Below, piece after piece: positions 56,220 through 63,920 of a DNA stretch of 64,000 nucleotides. Origin of the DNA: Spirochaetes bacterium ADurb.BinA120 (GTDB lineage Bacteria > Spirochaetota > UBA4802 > UBA5368). Below the pieces are notes generated by a model that was not told the origin of the DNA, ran no database searches, and saw only the letters and a program-made list of their open reading frames with translations. The stretch lies in NCBI GenBank assembly GCA_002069125.1, contig MVZN01000007.1, positions 1-64,000 of the forward strand, written 5' to 3'. A program made the translations under genes and the position numbers. Every line of letters begins with the position of its first letter. Within the stretch, counting starts at the first letter, position 1.

Positions 56220-57501
56220 GCCTTTTTACCGCGGGATAAATTCTGAAACTGCCGGTAGCCACGATGATTCGCGAGTGGCCCTCCATAAGCCCGAGGATGG
56301 CCCGAAGCCGGGAGTCGGCGTCTTCCCCTCCAAGGATATAAAGTGGCACCCCATGAACGCTTTTCATTGAAGGGTCGGGGATGTATGCGCGCTCATCGTT
56401 CAACGGGTAATATATTATTGCGTCCGGGGACGCGGCGGCAAGGGCCAGAAACAAGCCTTCTATATCCTTGTCCTTCATAAAGCAGACCACAAATACTGGT
56501 TTTTCCCCTGGATACTCCATGGAAATATGCCCCACGATGCCGCGGAGCGCATCGGGATTGTGCGCCGGGTCGAAGATGATATGCGGCTTTTCGGACATTA
56601 TTTGAAGACGGCCTGGAATTACAAGACCCCCGAGACTCCGGCGAACAACGTCCGGACTGAGGGGAAAGCCCCTCCGTCCAAGCAGGAGGGCCGCGGTGAT
56701 GGCAAGCGCGGCGTTTACGGTCTGGAAACTCCCCCGTGGGCCCAGACGGATATTCTCTATCCGGCGTCTTCCGAACGAATAAGAGAGGGATTCCCCCCCT
56801 CCATGGGGGGATGTGCCGATTTGGAAATCCCTGTCGATTATATACAGGGCGGACTTTTTTTCGCGGGCCATAGCGGCGATCGAGGAAAACGCGTCCCCTG
56901 AAGAGTTACATGTTACGACAGGAACGCGGGGCTTGATGATGCCGGCTTTTTCGGTCGCTATATCGCGAAGTTCCGGGCCTAACAGTTTCGTGTGGTCGAG
57001 AGAAATCGCGGTTATAATGGAGATCATGGGGCTAAGCACGTTCGTTGAATCCAGCCTTCCACCAAGGCCGGTCTCCACCACGGCGATATCGACCGACTCG
57101 TCGTGAAAATATTTAAAGGCTGCCGCGGTAAGGGCGTCGAAGTAGGTGGGATCGAGAAGGCCGTCCCGTGATTGATCGAGGACGACGCGGAGTATGGCGG
57201 TAAGGCGTCTCTCTGAAATCATGCGGCCGTTAATGGATATTCGCTCGGTCACCCTCTCCAGATGTGGTGAAATATATAATCCGGTCTTATATCCGGCGCC
57301 CGACAGTATCCCGCTTAACATATGGGCCGTAGAGCCCTTTCCATTGGTGCCCGCAATGTGTACCGATTTGAAGCCTCGATGAGGACCGTCGAGCCTGCGG
57401 AGCAATTCGCGCATGGTCGCTGTGGTGTAGTTGAGAAGACCGGCGTGGCCGCTCTTTTCATTGTTGATTAGGGTGTCGAGGATACGCTGAAGTTCGCTCA
57501 T
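56197..57501 (-). CDS. folC: Folylpolyglutamate/dihydrofolate synthase
   Basis: A 434-aa Mur-ligase-type enzyme. ATP loop VHIAGTNGKGSTAHMLSGIL near 46-65, substrate motif YISPHLERVTERI near 77, VVETGLGGRLDSTNV near 140, metal/phosphate motif SLDHTKLLG near 170, and the C-terminal domain with IIFDPAHNPDALRGI near 310. It adds glutamates to folates and may also make dihydrofolate from dihydropteroate. It is downstream of aroE by 23 nt in the same operon, a pairing that links chorismate and folate supply. Confidence 0.94.
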   Translation of the reverse strand: MSELQRILDTLINNEKSGHAGLLNYTTATMRELLRRLDGPHRGFKSVHIAGTNGKGSTAHMLSGILSGAGYKTGLYISPHLERVTERISINGRMISERRLTAILRVVLDQSRDGLLDPTYFDALTAAAFKYFHDESVDIAVVETGLGGRLDSTNVLSPMISIITAISLDHTKLLGPELRDIATEKAGIIKPRVPVVTCNSSGDAFSSIAAMAREKKSALYIIDRDFQIGTSPHGGGESLSYSFGRRRIENIRLGPRGSFQTVNAALAITAALLLGRRGFPLSPDVVRRSLGGLVIPGRLQIMSEKPHIIFDPAHNPDALRGIVGHISMEYPGEKPVFVVCFMKDKDIEGLFLALAAASPDAIIYYPLNDERAYIPDPSMKSVHGVPLYILGGEDADSRLRAILGLMEGHSRIIVATGSFRIYPAVKRLALLAGR

Positions 57502-57524
57502 CGAGGAGGTGGCCTTCGCGCTAA

Positions 57525-58379
57525 TCAGCGGATTTCCCTATTGGCCAGAGCGGAGGCAAGAGCCGCGCGCATGGTCGCGATCGGGGCCTGCGATGAGGTC
57601 CACAGTTCAAACTGTCGCGCTCCCTGGTAAAGGAGCATCTCGCTCCCGAGCACGGTTTTGCATCCCGCGGCGCCGGCCGATTCTATAAGGCGGGTGCGCA
57701 CCGGAGAGTAGACGATGTCGAAAACGGTATGTCCGGCCGACAGCGGGGATGGATCGATTGGGCACGAGCCGATATCCGGGAACATGCCTACCGGAGTGGT
57801 ATTGATGATGATTGCGTCATCCTCCGGTATCTTCTCCGCTATCGAGGATATATGGCCGCTTTCGACCCCGGGGAAGTGGCGCGACAGATCGTGAGCGAGG
57901 CGAGCCGACTTTCTCTCGTCGCGGCCAAGTATTGCCACCAGGGACTTTTCTTCCAGGAGAGAAAAGGCTATGGCGCGAGCGGAGCCGCCGTTGCCGATGA
58001 CATAGGCCTTGCGGCCGGGGAACGTAACGCCCTCCGCCTGTAATGCCCGAATGGCTCCGAACCCGTCGGTGTTGTAACCGGTTATATTCCCGGAACGGTT
58101 TACCAGCGTGTTGACAGAACCTATTTTTTCGGCTATCGGATCGATCTCGTCGATGGCATCGATGATTTCGGTTTTAAACGGAATGGTTACGCTGGCGCCG
58201 TTTATTCCCAGGGATCTAACGGCACGTACGGCGTCGATGGCGCGTTCGGGTTCGAAGGCCAGATACACCGCATTGATTCCGTTTTTCTCGAAGGCGGCGT
58301 TGTGAATTGCCGGTGAAAGGGAATGACGGGCGGGTCTTCCAAAAACGCAGTACAGCGCTGTATGAGAATCGATAGTCAT
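57525..58379 (-). CDS. aroE: Shikimate dehydrogenase
   Basis: A 284-aa AroE. Substrate-binding YCVFGRPARHSLSPAIHNAAF near 10-30, the catalytic Lys in SVTIPFKTEIIDAID near 66, the NADP-binding GNGGSARAIAFSLLEE near 126, the INTTPVGMFP motif near 192 and the terminal YQGARQFELWTSS near 254. It reduces 3-dehydroshikimate to shikimate in the chorismate pathway. The aroF gene about 1.4 kb away on the same strand is in a separate unit. The start overlaps the upstream cupin-like gene by 4 nt (ATGA). Confidence 0.95.
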   Translation of the reverse strand: MTIDSHTALYCVFGRPARHSLSPAIHNAAFEKNGINAVYLAFEPERAIDAVRAVRSLGINGASVTIPFKTEIIDAIDEIDPIAEKIGSVNTLVNRSGNITGYNTDGFGAIRALQAEGVTFPGRKAYVIGNGGSARAIAFSLLEEKSLVAILGRDERKSARLAHDLSRHFPGVESGHISSIAEKIPEDDAIIINTTPVGMFPDIGSCPIDPSPLSAGHTVFDIVYSPVRTRLIESAGAAGCKTVLGSEMLLYQGARQFELWTSSQAPIATMRAALASALANREIR

Positions 58380-58762
58380 CCAGTAGTAACCTTCCTGATC
58401 GACAGGCGTGTTTTTCGGTCTATGTATTCTGTGGTAAAGGATGTCCGTTCCACTACGAGAAAAAAGGCCCCCCGGTCGATAATAAAGCCGTTATGGTATC
58501 CGCTTACCAAAAGCTCTTCTCCCGATTCGAACTCGACGACCGTTTCCGCAAAACCATCATACAGGACAAGGCCGGCCCTTCCTCCAAGACAGACGAACAG
58601 CTCCGGGCAGGAGTGACTTTCGAGCTCTAAGACGCCTTCCGGGCCGATGTTTTCGGGTCGGTAGAGTCCCACTCGCCAGAAATCCGGATCCGAAGAGAAG
58701 ACCTCCCATCGGCGTTCCGGGTGGAGGGGTCGAGGTGTGATTGATTGGTGTCTTTCGATCAT
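58376..58762 (-). CDS. Small cupin-like protein
   Basis: A 128-aa protein that heads the minus-strand operon. The pattern ELESHSCPELFVCLGGRAGLVLYDG followed by FESGEELLVSGYHNGFII fits the two conserved motifs of a small cupin beta-barrel, with possible metal ligands His, Glu and a later His. I cannot identify a specific family. Its stop overlaps the aroE start, so translation is coupled. Confidence 0.6.
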   Translation of the reverse strand: MIERHQSITPRPLHPERRWEVFSSDPDFWRVGLYRPENIGPEGVLELESHSCPELFVCLGGRAGLVLYDGFAETVVEFESGEELLVSGYHNGFIIDRGAFFLVVERTSFTTEYIDRKTRLSIRKVTTG

Positions 58763-58931
58763 AATGGCTGTCTGTCCAGGGTGCCCGGTGATGGAGAATC
58801 AAGCCCGTGCATGGGATGTCAATTGAAATAATCCATGTTTGACAGGTCCGACGCAATCATTTTTCCGTTGACAGCTCGCCATTTAATGCTTGTCTCACGA
58901 ATGCGATCAGGCAGGCGGGAGGTCCAAACCG

Positions 58932-59861
58932 ATGGAAAAGATTCCGATTATCGTGAATCCGTTTTCCCGGAAGAACATTAAAAAAAAGGGGGCCTCCATC
59001 GATATTTTTAAAAGAATCGGTGGAGAAATGGTTGATGTAAGATCCACCGAAACGATTGAAGAACTTGCAGCGGTGGCCGAAGACTGTAAGGAGAGGACCG
59101 TGCCCTATCTGGCAATCTCCGGCGGAGATGGGACCTTGCACCAGGTGATTTCGTGTTTTATCGACGCCTATGGGCCCGCTCCGATACCTCCGGTTGTCAT
59201 CCTAAAGGACGGCACCATGAACAACGTCTCCGGCACTGTAAAGCTGAAGGGCGGCGGATATTCAATTCTTAAAAGGCTGCTTGGCGCCATCGAAACAGGC
59301 CGGGGGGTGGACACCTTAACGCGCTATACCATGAAGATCGAAGGGCGCTACTGTTTTCTGTTCGGGACGGGGCTTACGACCAATGTTCTGAACGCGGTGT
59401 ATGAAGGCGGCAAGAAGGGAATCCCTAAAGTGCTCAAAGTAATAATAAAGGCATTCGGTGACGGGATCTTCCGGCCCGAGAGCTCAAGCTTATACAGGCG
59501 GATGAAAGCGAAGGTATGCCTTAACGGCGAGGATCTCCCCTCGGACGACCTGCTTGGAATTCTTGCGGGTACAGTCCAGGATGTAGGGATGGGGTTCAGG
59601 CCCCTGAACAGGGTAATGCCGGACGAACCCGGATTCCATGTCATAGCTACCGGCGTAAAGCCCGTGGTGCTGGCCCGTCATATTCTTACGCTCGCCAGGG
59701 GCGGAAGCTTCAAGCATCCGCTGCATTATGACAGGCACGTGCGGAATCTTCACATCATTAGCGACAGGCCATTTGAATACACCATGGATGGCGACCTCTA
59801 TTCAGCCGACCGCGAGCTTTATGTGGAAACCGGTCCCGCCGTCAAACTCGTCTCAGTATAG
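58932..59861 (+). CDS. Diacylglycerol kinase-family lipid kinase
   Basis: A 309-aa DAGK-domain protein. The ATG at 58932 follows GGGAGG at 58917-58922 and gives the family N-terminus MEKIPIIVNPFSRKN; the longer frame from 58890 is rejected. The nucleotide-binding motif ISGGDGTLHQVI lies near residue 65, with LKDGTMNNVSG near 94. The C-terminal beta-sandwich ends in FEYTMDGDLYSADRELYVETG. It phosphorylates a lipid such as diacylglycerol or a related alcohol; the substrate is not certain. Its 3' end overlaps the convergent aroF by 43 nt. Confidence 0.87.
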   Translation: MEKIPIIVNPFSRKNIKKKGASIDIFKRIGGEMVDVRSTETIEELAAVAEDCKERTVPYLAISGGDGTLHQVISCFIDAYGPAPIPPVVILKDGTMNNVSGTVKLKGGGYSILKRLLGAIETGRGVDTLTRYTMKIEGRYCFLFGTGLTTNVLNAVYEGGKKGIPKVLKVIIKAFGDGIFRPESSSLYRRMKAKVCLNGEDLPSDDLLGILAGTVQDVGMGFRPLNRVMPDEPGFHVIATGVKPVVLARHILTLARGGSFKHPLHYDRHVRNLHIISDRPFEYTMDGDLYSADRELYVETGPAVKLVSV

Positions 59862-60880
59862 GACGGCCCCCGTACCTCCTTCCCGACCAGCCTGGCCATC
59901 GGCCCGATACTGCCCATAAGGGCCATGAACCGGTCGGGCCGCAGCGACTGCTTGCCGTCACACAGGGCGCTTTCGGGATGCGGGTGCATCTCGACCATTA
60001 GGCCATCGGCGCCGGCCGCGACAGCCGCAAGGGAGAGGGGATGAATCAGTTTCCATGTTCCCGCCGCGTGCGATGGGTCGACGATCACCGGCAGGTGTGT
60101 ACGTTGTTTGAGCAGAGGCACCGCGGATATATCGAGGGTGTTACGGGTTTCCGTCTCGAAGGTCCGTATTCCCCGCTCGCAAAGGATGACATTTAGGTTC
60201 CCTTCCGCGAGAAGGTATTCGGCGGCGAGAAGAAACTCCTCGATGGTCACCATCATCCCCCTTTTCAAGAGAACCGGCTTTCGGGTTCGTCCGACTTTTT
60301 TCAGCAGTGAGAAGTTCTGGCAGTTGCGGGCCCCGATCTGGATGATGTCGGAATATTCTTCCACAACCGGTATATCGTCCTGATCGAGCACCTCGGTTAT
60401 TATGGGCAGCCCGAAGCGGTCGCCGGCCTTTCGAAGCAGGCGAAGCCCGTCGAGCCCCATCCCCTGGAAGGCGTAAGGGGAGCTTCGAGGTTTGTAGGCC
60501 CCGCCACGCAGGATGGAGGCGCCCGATTCCCTGACGGTTTCGGCCGCCTCCATAATCTGTGTCTCGGATTCTATAGAACAGGGACCCGCTATGACGCACA
60601 GGCTGTCTCCGCCCATTGTGACGCCCCGGCCCATGTCTATTTGAGTGCCGGTATCCTTGATGCTCCTGCTGGCCAGAACGTAGGGGACGTCCTGGGGGGC
60701 GGGGGAGGCATACAGGTCGAGAAGCCGGAGGCGCTCCATGCCCGTAGCGTCGGCGTTCAATATGGTGCAAACCCTGCCTTTGCTCGTGTTGAAAAGACAG
60801 GTGCGGTAGCCTTCCGACTGCAGGCGCGGAACGAATCGCGATATCCCTGGATTGTGGTTTTCCGGCAGAATGAGTATCAT
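59819..60880 (-). CDS. aroF: DAHP synthase (type I-beta)
   Basis: A 353-aa 3-deoxy-D-arabino-heptulosonate 7-phosphate synthase, the first step of aromatic biosynthesis. An N-terminal ferredoxin-like regulatory domain (about 1-72) precedes the catalytic barrel: VIAGPCSIESETQIMEAA near 96, RGGAYKPRSSPYAFQG near 125-140, QIGARNCQNFSLLKKVG near 181, LKRGM near 203, CERGIRTFETETRNTLDISA near 233, and VDPSHAAG near 262. The start at 60880 has TGGAGG 7 nt away. The N-terminal domain suggests feedback inhibition by Phe or Tyr. The long leader upstream carries a Tyr/Phe-rich peptide and attenuator, so control appears to be double. Confidence 0.96.
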   Translation of the reverse strand: MILILPENHNPGISRFVPRLQSEGYRTCLFNTSKGRVCTILNADATGMERLRLLDLYASPAPQDVPYVLASRSIKDTGTQIDMGRGVTMGGDSLCVIAGPCSIESETQIMEAAETVRESGASILRGGAYKPRSSPYAFQGMGLDGLRLLRKAGDRFGLPIITEVLDQDDIPVVEEYSDIIQIGARNCQNFSLLKKVGRTRKPVLLKRGMMVTIEEFLLAAEYLLAEGNLNVILCERGIRTFETETRNTLDISAVPLLKQRTHLPVIVDPSHAAGTWKLIHPLSLAAVAAGADGLMVEMHPHPESALCDGKQSLRPDRFMALMGSIGPMARLVGKEVRGPSYTETSLTAGPVST

Positions 60881-60908
60881 CTGATGCCTCCACTGTCTTA
60901 AAAGTAAC

Positions 60909-60934
60909 AAGACCACCGGATTGCCGGAGGTCTT
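60909..60934 (-). other. Second hairpin in the aroF leader
   Basis: AAGACCTCCGG and CCGGTGGTCTT (minus strand) form an 11-bp stem with one mismatch and a CAAT loop, 28 nt before the aroF ATG. The stretch after it, GTTACTTTT, is only weakly U-rich. It could protect the 5' end of the processed message or act as a back-up terminator. Confidence 0.5.
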
Positions 60935-60951
60935 TAGCTTTAAGAGGCACC

Positions 60952-60981
60952 AAAAAGGCCACCGGCATCCCGCCCGTGGCC
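60952..60981 (-). terminator. Attenuator terminator of aroF
   Basis: On the minus strand GGCCACGGG (60981-60973) and CCGGTGGCC (60965-60957) form a 9-bp stem with one mismatch and a 7-nt loop, directly followed by TTTTT (60956-60952). It lies between the leader peptide and aroF, a classic attenuator position. Confidence 0.8.
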
Positions 60982-61014
60982 CTCATGCGCAACATCACCC
61001 ACAAAGGCTACGGG
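60973..61014 (-). promoter_or_regulatory. Predicted antiterminator helix of the aroF leader
   Basis: Minus-strand CCCGTAGCCTT (61014-61004), which contains the leader stop codon, can pair with AGGGCCACGGG (60983-60973), the 5' arm of the terminator. Nine Watson-Crick pairs and one G-U pair form over 11 positions, with one mismatch. A ribosome at the stop codon would cover the first strand and free the terminator. Confidence 0.7.
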
Positions 61015-61079
61015 TTGATTTTATAATAAAAATAAAACCGGTAGTAGTTATTGGGGCTGATGTTGTTTTGCGTTGTCAT
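61008..61079 (-). CDS. aroF leader peptide (23 aa, Tyr/Phe-rich)
   Basis: A 23-codon frame from ATG 61079 to TAG 61008-61010 with GAGAG 2-6 nt upstream. Residues 12-19 read YYRFYFYY, that is five Tyr and two Phe in eight codons. The frame begins MTTQNNISPNN and ends KINP. The longer in-frame upstream extension is not needed. Its position between a promoter and a terminator before DAHP synthase, and its stop codon inside the proposed antiterminator strand, indicate a leader peptide that senses charged tRNA-Tyr and/or tRNA-Phe. It resembles in design the pheA and trp leaders of enterobacteria but is not homologous by sequence. Confidence 0.8.
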   Translation of the reverse strand: MTTQNNISPNNYYRFYFYYKINP

Positions 61080-61120
61080 ATCTCTCACTCTTCGAACGGA
61101 GTTCCCCCCGCGAGAGGATG

Positions 61121-61148
61121 TATATAGGTATATACTTATATCTGTCAA
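61121..61148 (-). promoter_or_regulatory. Predicted sigma-70 promoter of the aroF leader
   Basis: On the minus strand TTGACA (61148-61143) and TATATA (61126-61121) are 16 nt apart. Transcription would start about 35 nt before the leader ATG. Confidence 0.65.
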
Positions 61149-61300
61149 CATATTAATCCATTTTTTTAAAAAACCGTCTTTATGATTCAGCTTGTCAATG
61201 CCCAATAATTTAGACAGAATTTGTATTATTCCAGGCCTTTACGCCGAGTATCGGTGGTTGTGAATAGGTAATGATAAAGCCTTAAGCTTCATCAAATATA

Positions 61301-61329
61301 TTGACGTTCGGGTAAGATTGCTATACATT
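61301..61329 (+). promoter_or_regulatory. Predicted promoter of the 120-aa gene and queH
   Basis: TTGACG at 61301-61306 and TACATT at 61324-61329 with 17-nt spacing, 59 nt before the next ATG. An alternative TATACA lies 2 nt closer. Confidence 0.42.
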
Positions 61330-61388
61330 AGAATAATTAAAGGCCGTTTTCCGCGGCCGACAACAGGGTTAACCGGCGAGGAGATCTG

Positions 61389-61751
61389 ATGAACCATAAG
61401 GACAAAACCTTCGAAGACGGGCGAGAATACGCGGTTGCCGCCCCTTATCTGGACAATGTCAGCCTGTGTACAGGGATTTTTACGGAATCGTGCAGGGCCG
61501 AATTAAGGGAAATCAACAAGCACGAGATAATCATAAAGATATGTGAGGTGCTCGGGCCCTACGCCGAGAACCTGAACCTTGCGGAACAGATTTTCGAGAA
61601 AGTTAAATATGACATGGCTAACTATATTGTCCACCACGAGTACAACTCGCTGAACGGCGTGAGCACCGATCTTGTTTTATGGCTGGACAGTCGTGTAAAT
61701 CCGCAGAATGTGCGAAAGCTAAACAGGTTCATAAAAAAATACCTAAAGTAA
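61389..61751 (+). CDS. Small protein of unknown function
   Basis: A 120-aa soluble protein, mainly helical by eye, with no recognised motif. GAGGAG at 61378-61383 and a promoter-like site upstream support expression. Its C-terminus is basic (NRFIKKYLK). It lies 20 nt before queH and probably shares its transcript; no function can be inferred. Confidence 0.65.
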   Translation: MNHKDKTFEDGREYAVAAPYLDNVSLCTGIFTESCRAELREINKHEIIIKICEVLGPYAENLNLAEQIFEKVKYDMANYIVHHEYNSLNGVSTDLVLWLDSRVNPQNVRKLNRFIKKYLK

Positions 61752-61771
61752 GCCAGTCTCTCGGCGGAGTC

Positions 61772-62368
61772 GTGAAAAAGGACAAGCTGCTTCTACATAC
61801 CTGCTGTGCCCCATGCGCGGCGCACGTTTATGAGGTGCTTGACCGGGATTTTAACGTAAGCGCATATTTCTACAATCCCAATATCGCCCCGTTCGGGGAA
61901 TACGAGCGCCGTCTCGGCGAGCTCGTCAGCTATTCCGAAAGAAGGAAATTTCCTCTTTTTGTCGGCCTATATGACGCCAGGGACTGGACCATGTTCGTCA
62001 AGCCATATCGTTTTGAAGGAGAGCGCTCAGAGCGATGCATGCGCTGTTTTCTGTACAGGCTCGATCGGACCTTTCGCTACGCGCGGGACAACTCCTTTGA
62101 CGCCGTGGCCTCGGTAATGTCCATCAGCCCTCATAAAAACGCCGAAATGATAAACGATGCCGGCAGAAGACTCAAAAAACAATATGGTCTGGGCTTTATA
62201 GAGGCGGATTTCAAGAAAAACGACGGGTTTCGCCAATCGGTTGAAATTTCGCGAAGGCAGGGCTTTTATCGCCAGACCTATTGCGGCTGCGTCTATTCGA
62301 ACCAGGAACGAAAAAAATCCCAAAATTCGAAGATATCCCAAAAAAAATCTTACGATTTCCCCGCCTGA
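61772..62368 (+). CDS. queH: Epoxyqueuosine reductase QueH
   Basis: A 198-aa QueH (formerly DUF208). It carries the N-terminal motif LLHTCCAPCAAHV near residue 6, YNPNIAPFGEYERR near 32, the middle cysteine pair ERCMRCFLYRLDRT near 87, and the C-terminal YCGCVYSNQER near 176. These cysteines are the family's proposed iron-sulphur and zinc ligands. QueH reduces epoxyqueuosine in tRNA to queuosine, replacing QueG. The GTG at 61772 gives the family-typical start (MKKDKLLLHTCC); GGAG upstream is unusually close. The last 15 residues are a variable tail. Confidence 0.9.
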   Translation: MKKDKLLLHTCCAPCAAHVYEVLDRDFNVSAYFYNPNIAPFGEYERRLGELVSYSERRKFPLFVGLYDARDWTMFVKPYRFEGERSERCMRCFLYRLDRTFRYARDNSFDAVASVMSISPHKNAEMINDAGRRLKKQYGLGFIEADFKKNDGFRQSVEISRRQGFYRQTYCGCVYSNQERKKSQNSKISQKKSYDFPA

Positions 62369-62503
62369 TTTCGTTTTAATATTGAACAGGTCCGTCACCC
62401 CGTTTCAAGCGTTATCGGCCGTTTAATTCGCTCCATGGTGTTTCATCATGCGCTTTTGGAGACGGGTGAACTGTGGGCATGCAGAAGGGAGAGAGGCGTT
62501 TTC

Positions 62504-63847
62504 ATGGAAAAGCTGAGCCGTGAGCAGAGCAGGGCATCCCGGCCGGGGGGAGGGGTGACTCTCGTGATAGCAGGAGCGGGCACCGGAAAGACCAAGACGC
62601 TCATAAGCAAGATCACAGCCATTATCGGGGATTCCGGCATTTCTCCGAAAAATATTCTCGTGCTTACCTTCAGCAGAAAGGCGGCCGAGGAGATCCGATC
62701 CCGAGTCCGGGAAGAAATCGGGGAGATGGCTCTTGGGCTTGTAGCCGGCACCTTCCATTCTTTCTGTCTGTCCCTCCTGATGGAATATTCAGGCGAGTTT
62801 AAATCCCGTTATGGTTATTCCGATTTTCCGACGGTGCTCGAGGAGGATGAAAGGAAAAGGATAATAAAGGGGATATTGATGGGAAGGTTGGATGATTTTA
62901 TCGGTATTCCATTGGACATCATTGAATCCTTTGTCGACGATCCTCACAAATGCGAAGGGGGCTTGAAAAAACGGCTGGACCTCTTCGGGCTTACCGAAAA
63001 GATTCTTGACGCCCGGAAGGCATTTCAGGCGGAAAAGGCGAGACGTGCGGTCGTTGATTTTCAGGACCTTATGACCTACACCCTGAATATGCTGGAAAAT
63101 AACGGGGAGATCAGAATGGCCGTGCGGGAAAGGTGTCGTTATGTTCTTGTGGACGAGTTTCAGGATACATCACCCGAAAACTTCCGGCTTCTTCGGCTCA
63201 TACTTGATGAAAAATCCCCCAATCTTTTTGTGGTCGGTGATGACTGGCAATCGATATACGGGTTTAGGTACAGCAATATCGATTATATAGTTCGAATGAG
63301 ACACTTTTTCCCCGACGCGGACATCCATCGTCTTACTGCCAATTATCGCTCCCTGCACGAAATAGTGAGGCTCTCGAACAGGTTAATCCGTAACAACAGG
63401 TATCGGACAAGAAAACGGCTTAAATCGTACAGGGGCAGGGGCGGGTTGGTGAGAAGGCATATAGTTCAGGGCCGGGAGCAGGAAAACGAGGCTATAGCCG
63501 GGATTCTAAACGGTATGGCCGGTCGTGCCGGCAGCCTGGCGATCTTATATCGCAACAACTGGCAGGGCAGGATCATCTCGAGATTTTTGGAAAACCGGAT
63601 GCCCGGAGAGCCGCCCGTCGATCTTCAGATGATGACCATTCACGCCTCCAAGGGCCTGGAATTTAATACGGTTATCGTTGCCGGTATTACGGACGCAATA
63701 CTGCCCGACCCCTCCTCCGATATCGAGGAGGAGCGCCGGCTCATGTATGTGGCCCTTACGCGGGCGCGCGACGAGCTTCACCTGATTTGCCATAAGGGAA
63801 GAGGCGAAAAGCTTTCGATTTTCGGACAGGAATTGGGAGAAAAATAG
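62504..63847 (+). CDS. Short UvrD/Rep-like helicase
   Basis: A 447-aa superfamily 1A helicase. The ATG at 62504 follows AGAGG. Motif I is IAGAGTGKTKTL near 22, motif Ia LTFSRKAAEEIR near 54, motif II VLVDEFQDTSPEN near 213, motif III VGDDWQSIYGF near 243, motif IV LTANYRS near 274, motif V MTIHASKGLEF near 377, and motif VI RRLMYVALTRARDEL near 415. It is far shorter than UvrD or PcrA (about 700 aa). The region between motifs IV and V is only about 100 residues, so the 2B subdomain is reduced or missing. All ATPase motifs are intact, so it is not a pseudogene. Role in DNA repair or replication is likely but unspecified. Confidence 0.87.
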   Translation: MEKLSREQSRASRPGGGVTLVIAGAGTGKTKTLISKITAIIGDSGISPKNILVLTFSRKAAEEIRSRVREEIGEMALGLVAGTFHSFCLSLLMEYSGEFKSRYGYSDFPTVLEEDERKRIIKGILMGRLDDFIGIPLDIIESFVDDPHKCEGGLKKRLDLFGLTEKILDARKAFQAEKARRAVVDFQDLMTYTLNMLENNGEIRMAVRERCRYVLVDEFQDTSPENFRLLRLILDEKSPNLFVVGDDWQSIYGFRYSNIDYIVRMRHFFPDADIHRLTANYRSLHEIVRLSNRLIRNNRYRTRKRLKSYRGRGGLVRRHIVQGREQENEAIAGILNGMAGRAGSLAILYRNNWQGRIISRFLENRMPGEPPVDLQMMTIHASKGLEFNTVIVAGITDAILPDPSSDIEEERRLMYVALTRARDELHLICHKGRGEKLSIFGQELGEK

Positions 63848-63878
63848 TATAAGAACCGTACTACGGATTACTTTATTG

Positions 63879-63920
63879 CCTTTTAAAGTCGCCGCGTCGC
63901 TGCGCTCTCCCCGACGACAG
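63879..63920. repeat. Possible half copy of the palindromic repeat
   Basis: This stretch (TTTTAAAGTCGCCGCG..., ending CCGACGACAG) resembles the right arm of the long repeat at about 50271-50312. The left arm and terminal TAGACTTGTTGC are absent. The only other item between 63848 and 64000 is a TTGACA near 63984 at the window edge. Confidence 0.35.

Noticed and set aside
60141-61004. A 287-aa frame on the minus strand across the aroF leader
   Set aside because: It is a shifted frame of aroF and would read through the attenuator; no recognisable protein.
61080-61205. A longer 65-aa version of the aroF leader peptide
   Set aside because: It would begin upstream of the predicted promoter start site and lacks a ribosome binding site, unlike ATG 61079.
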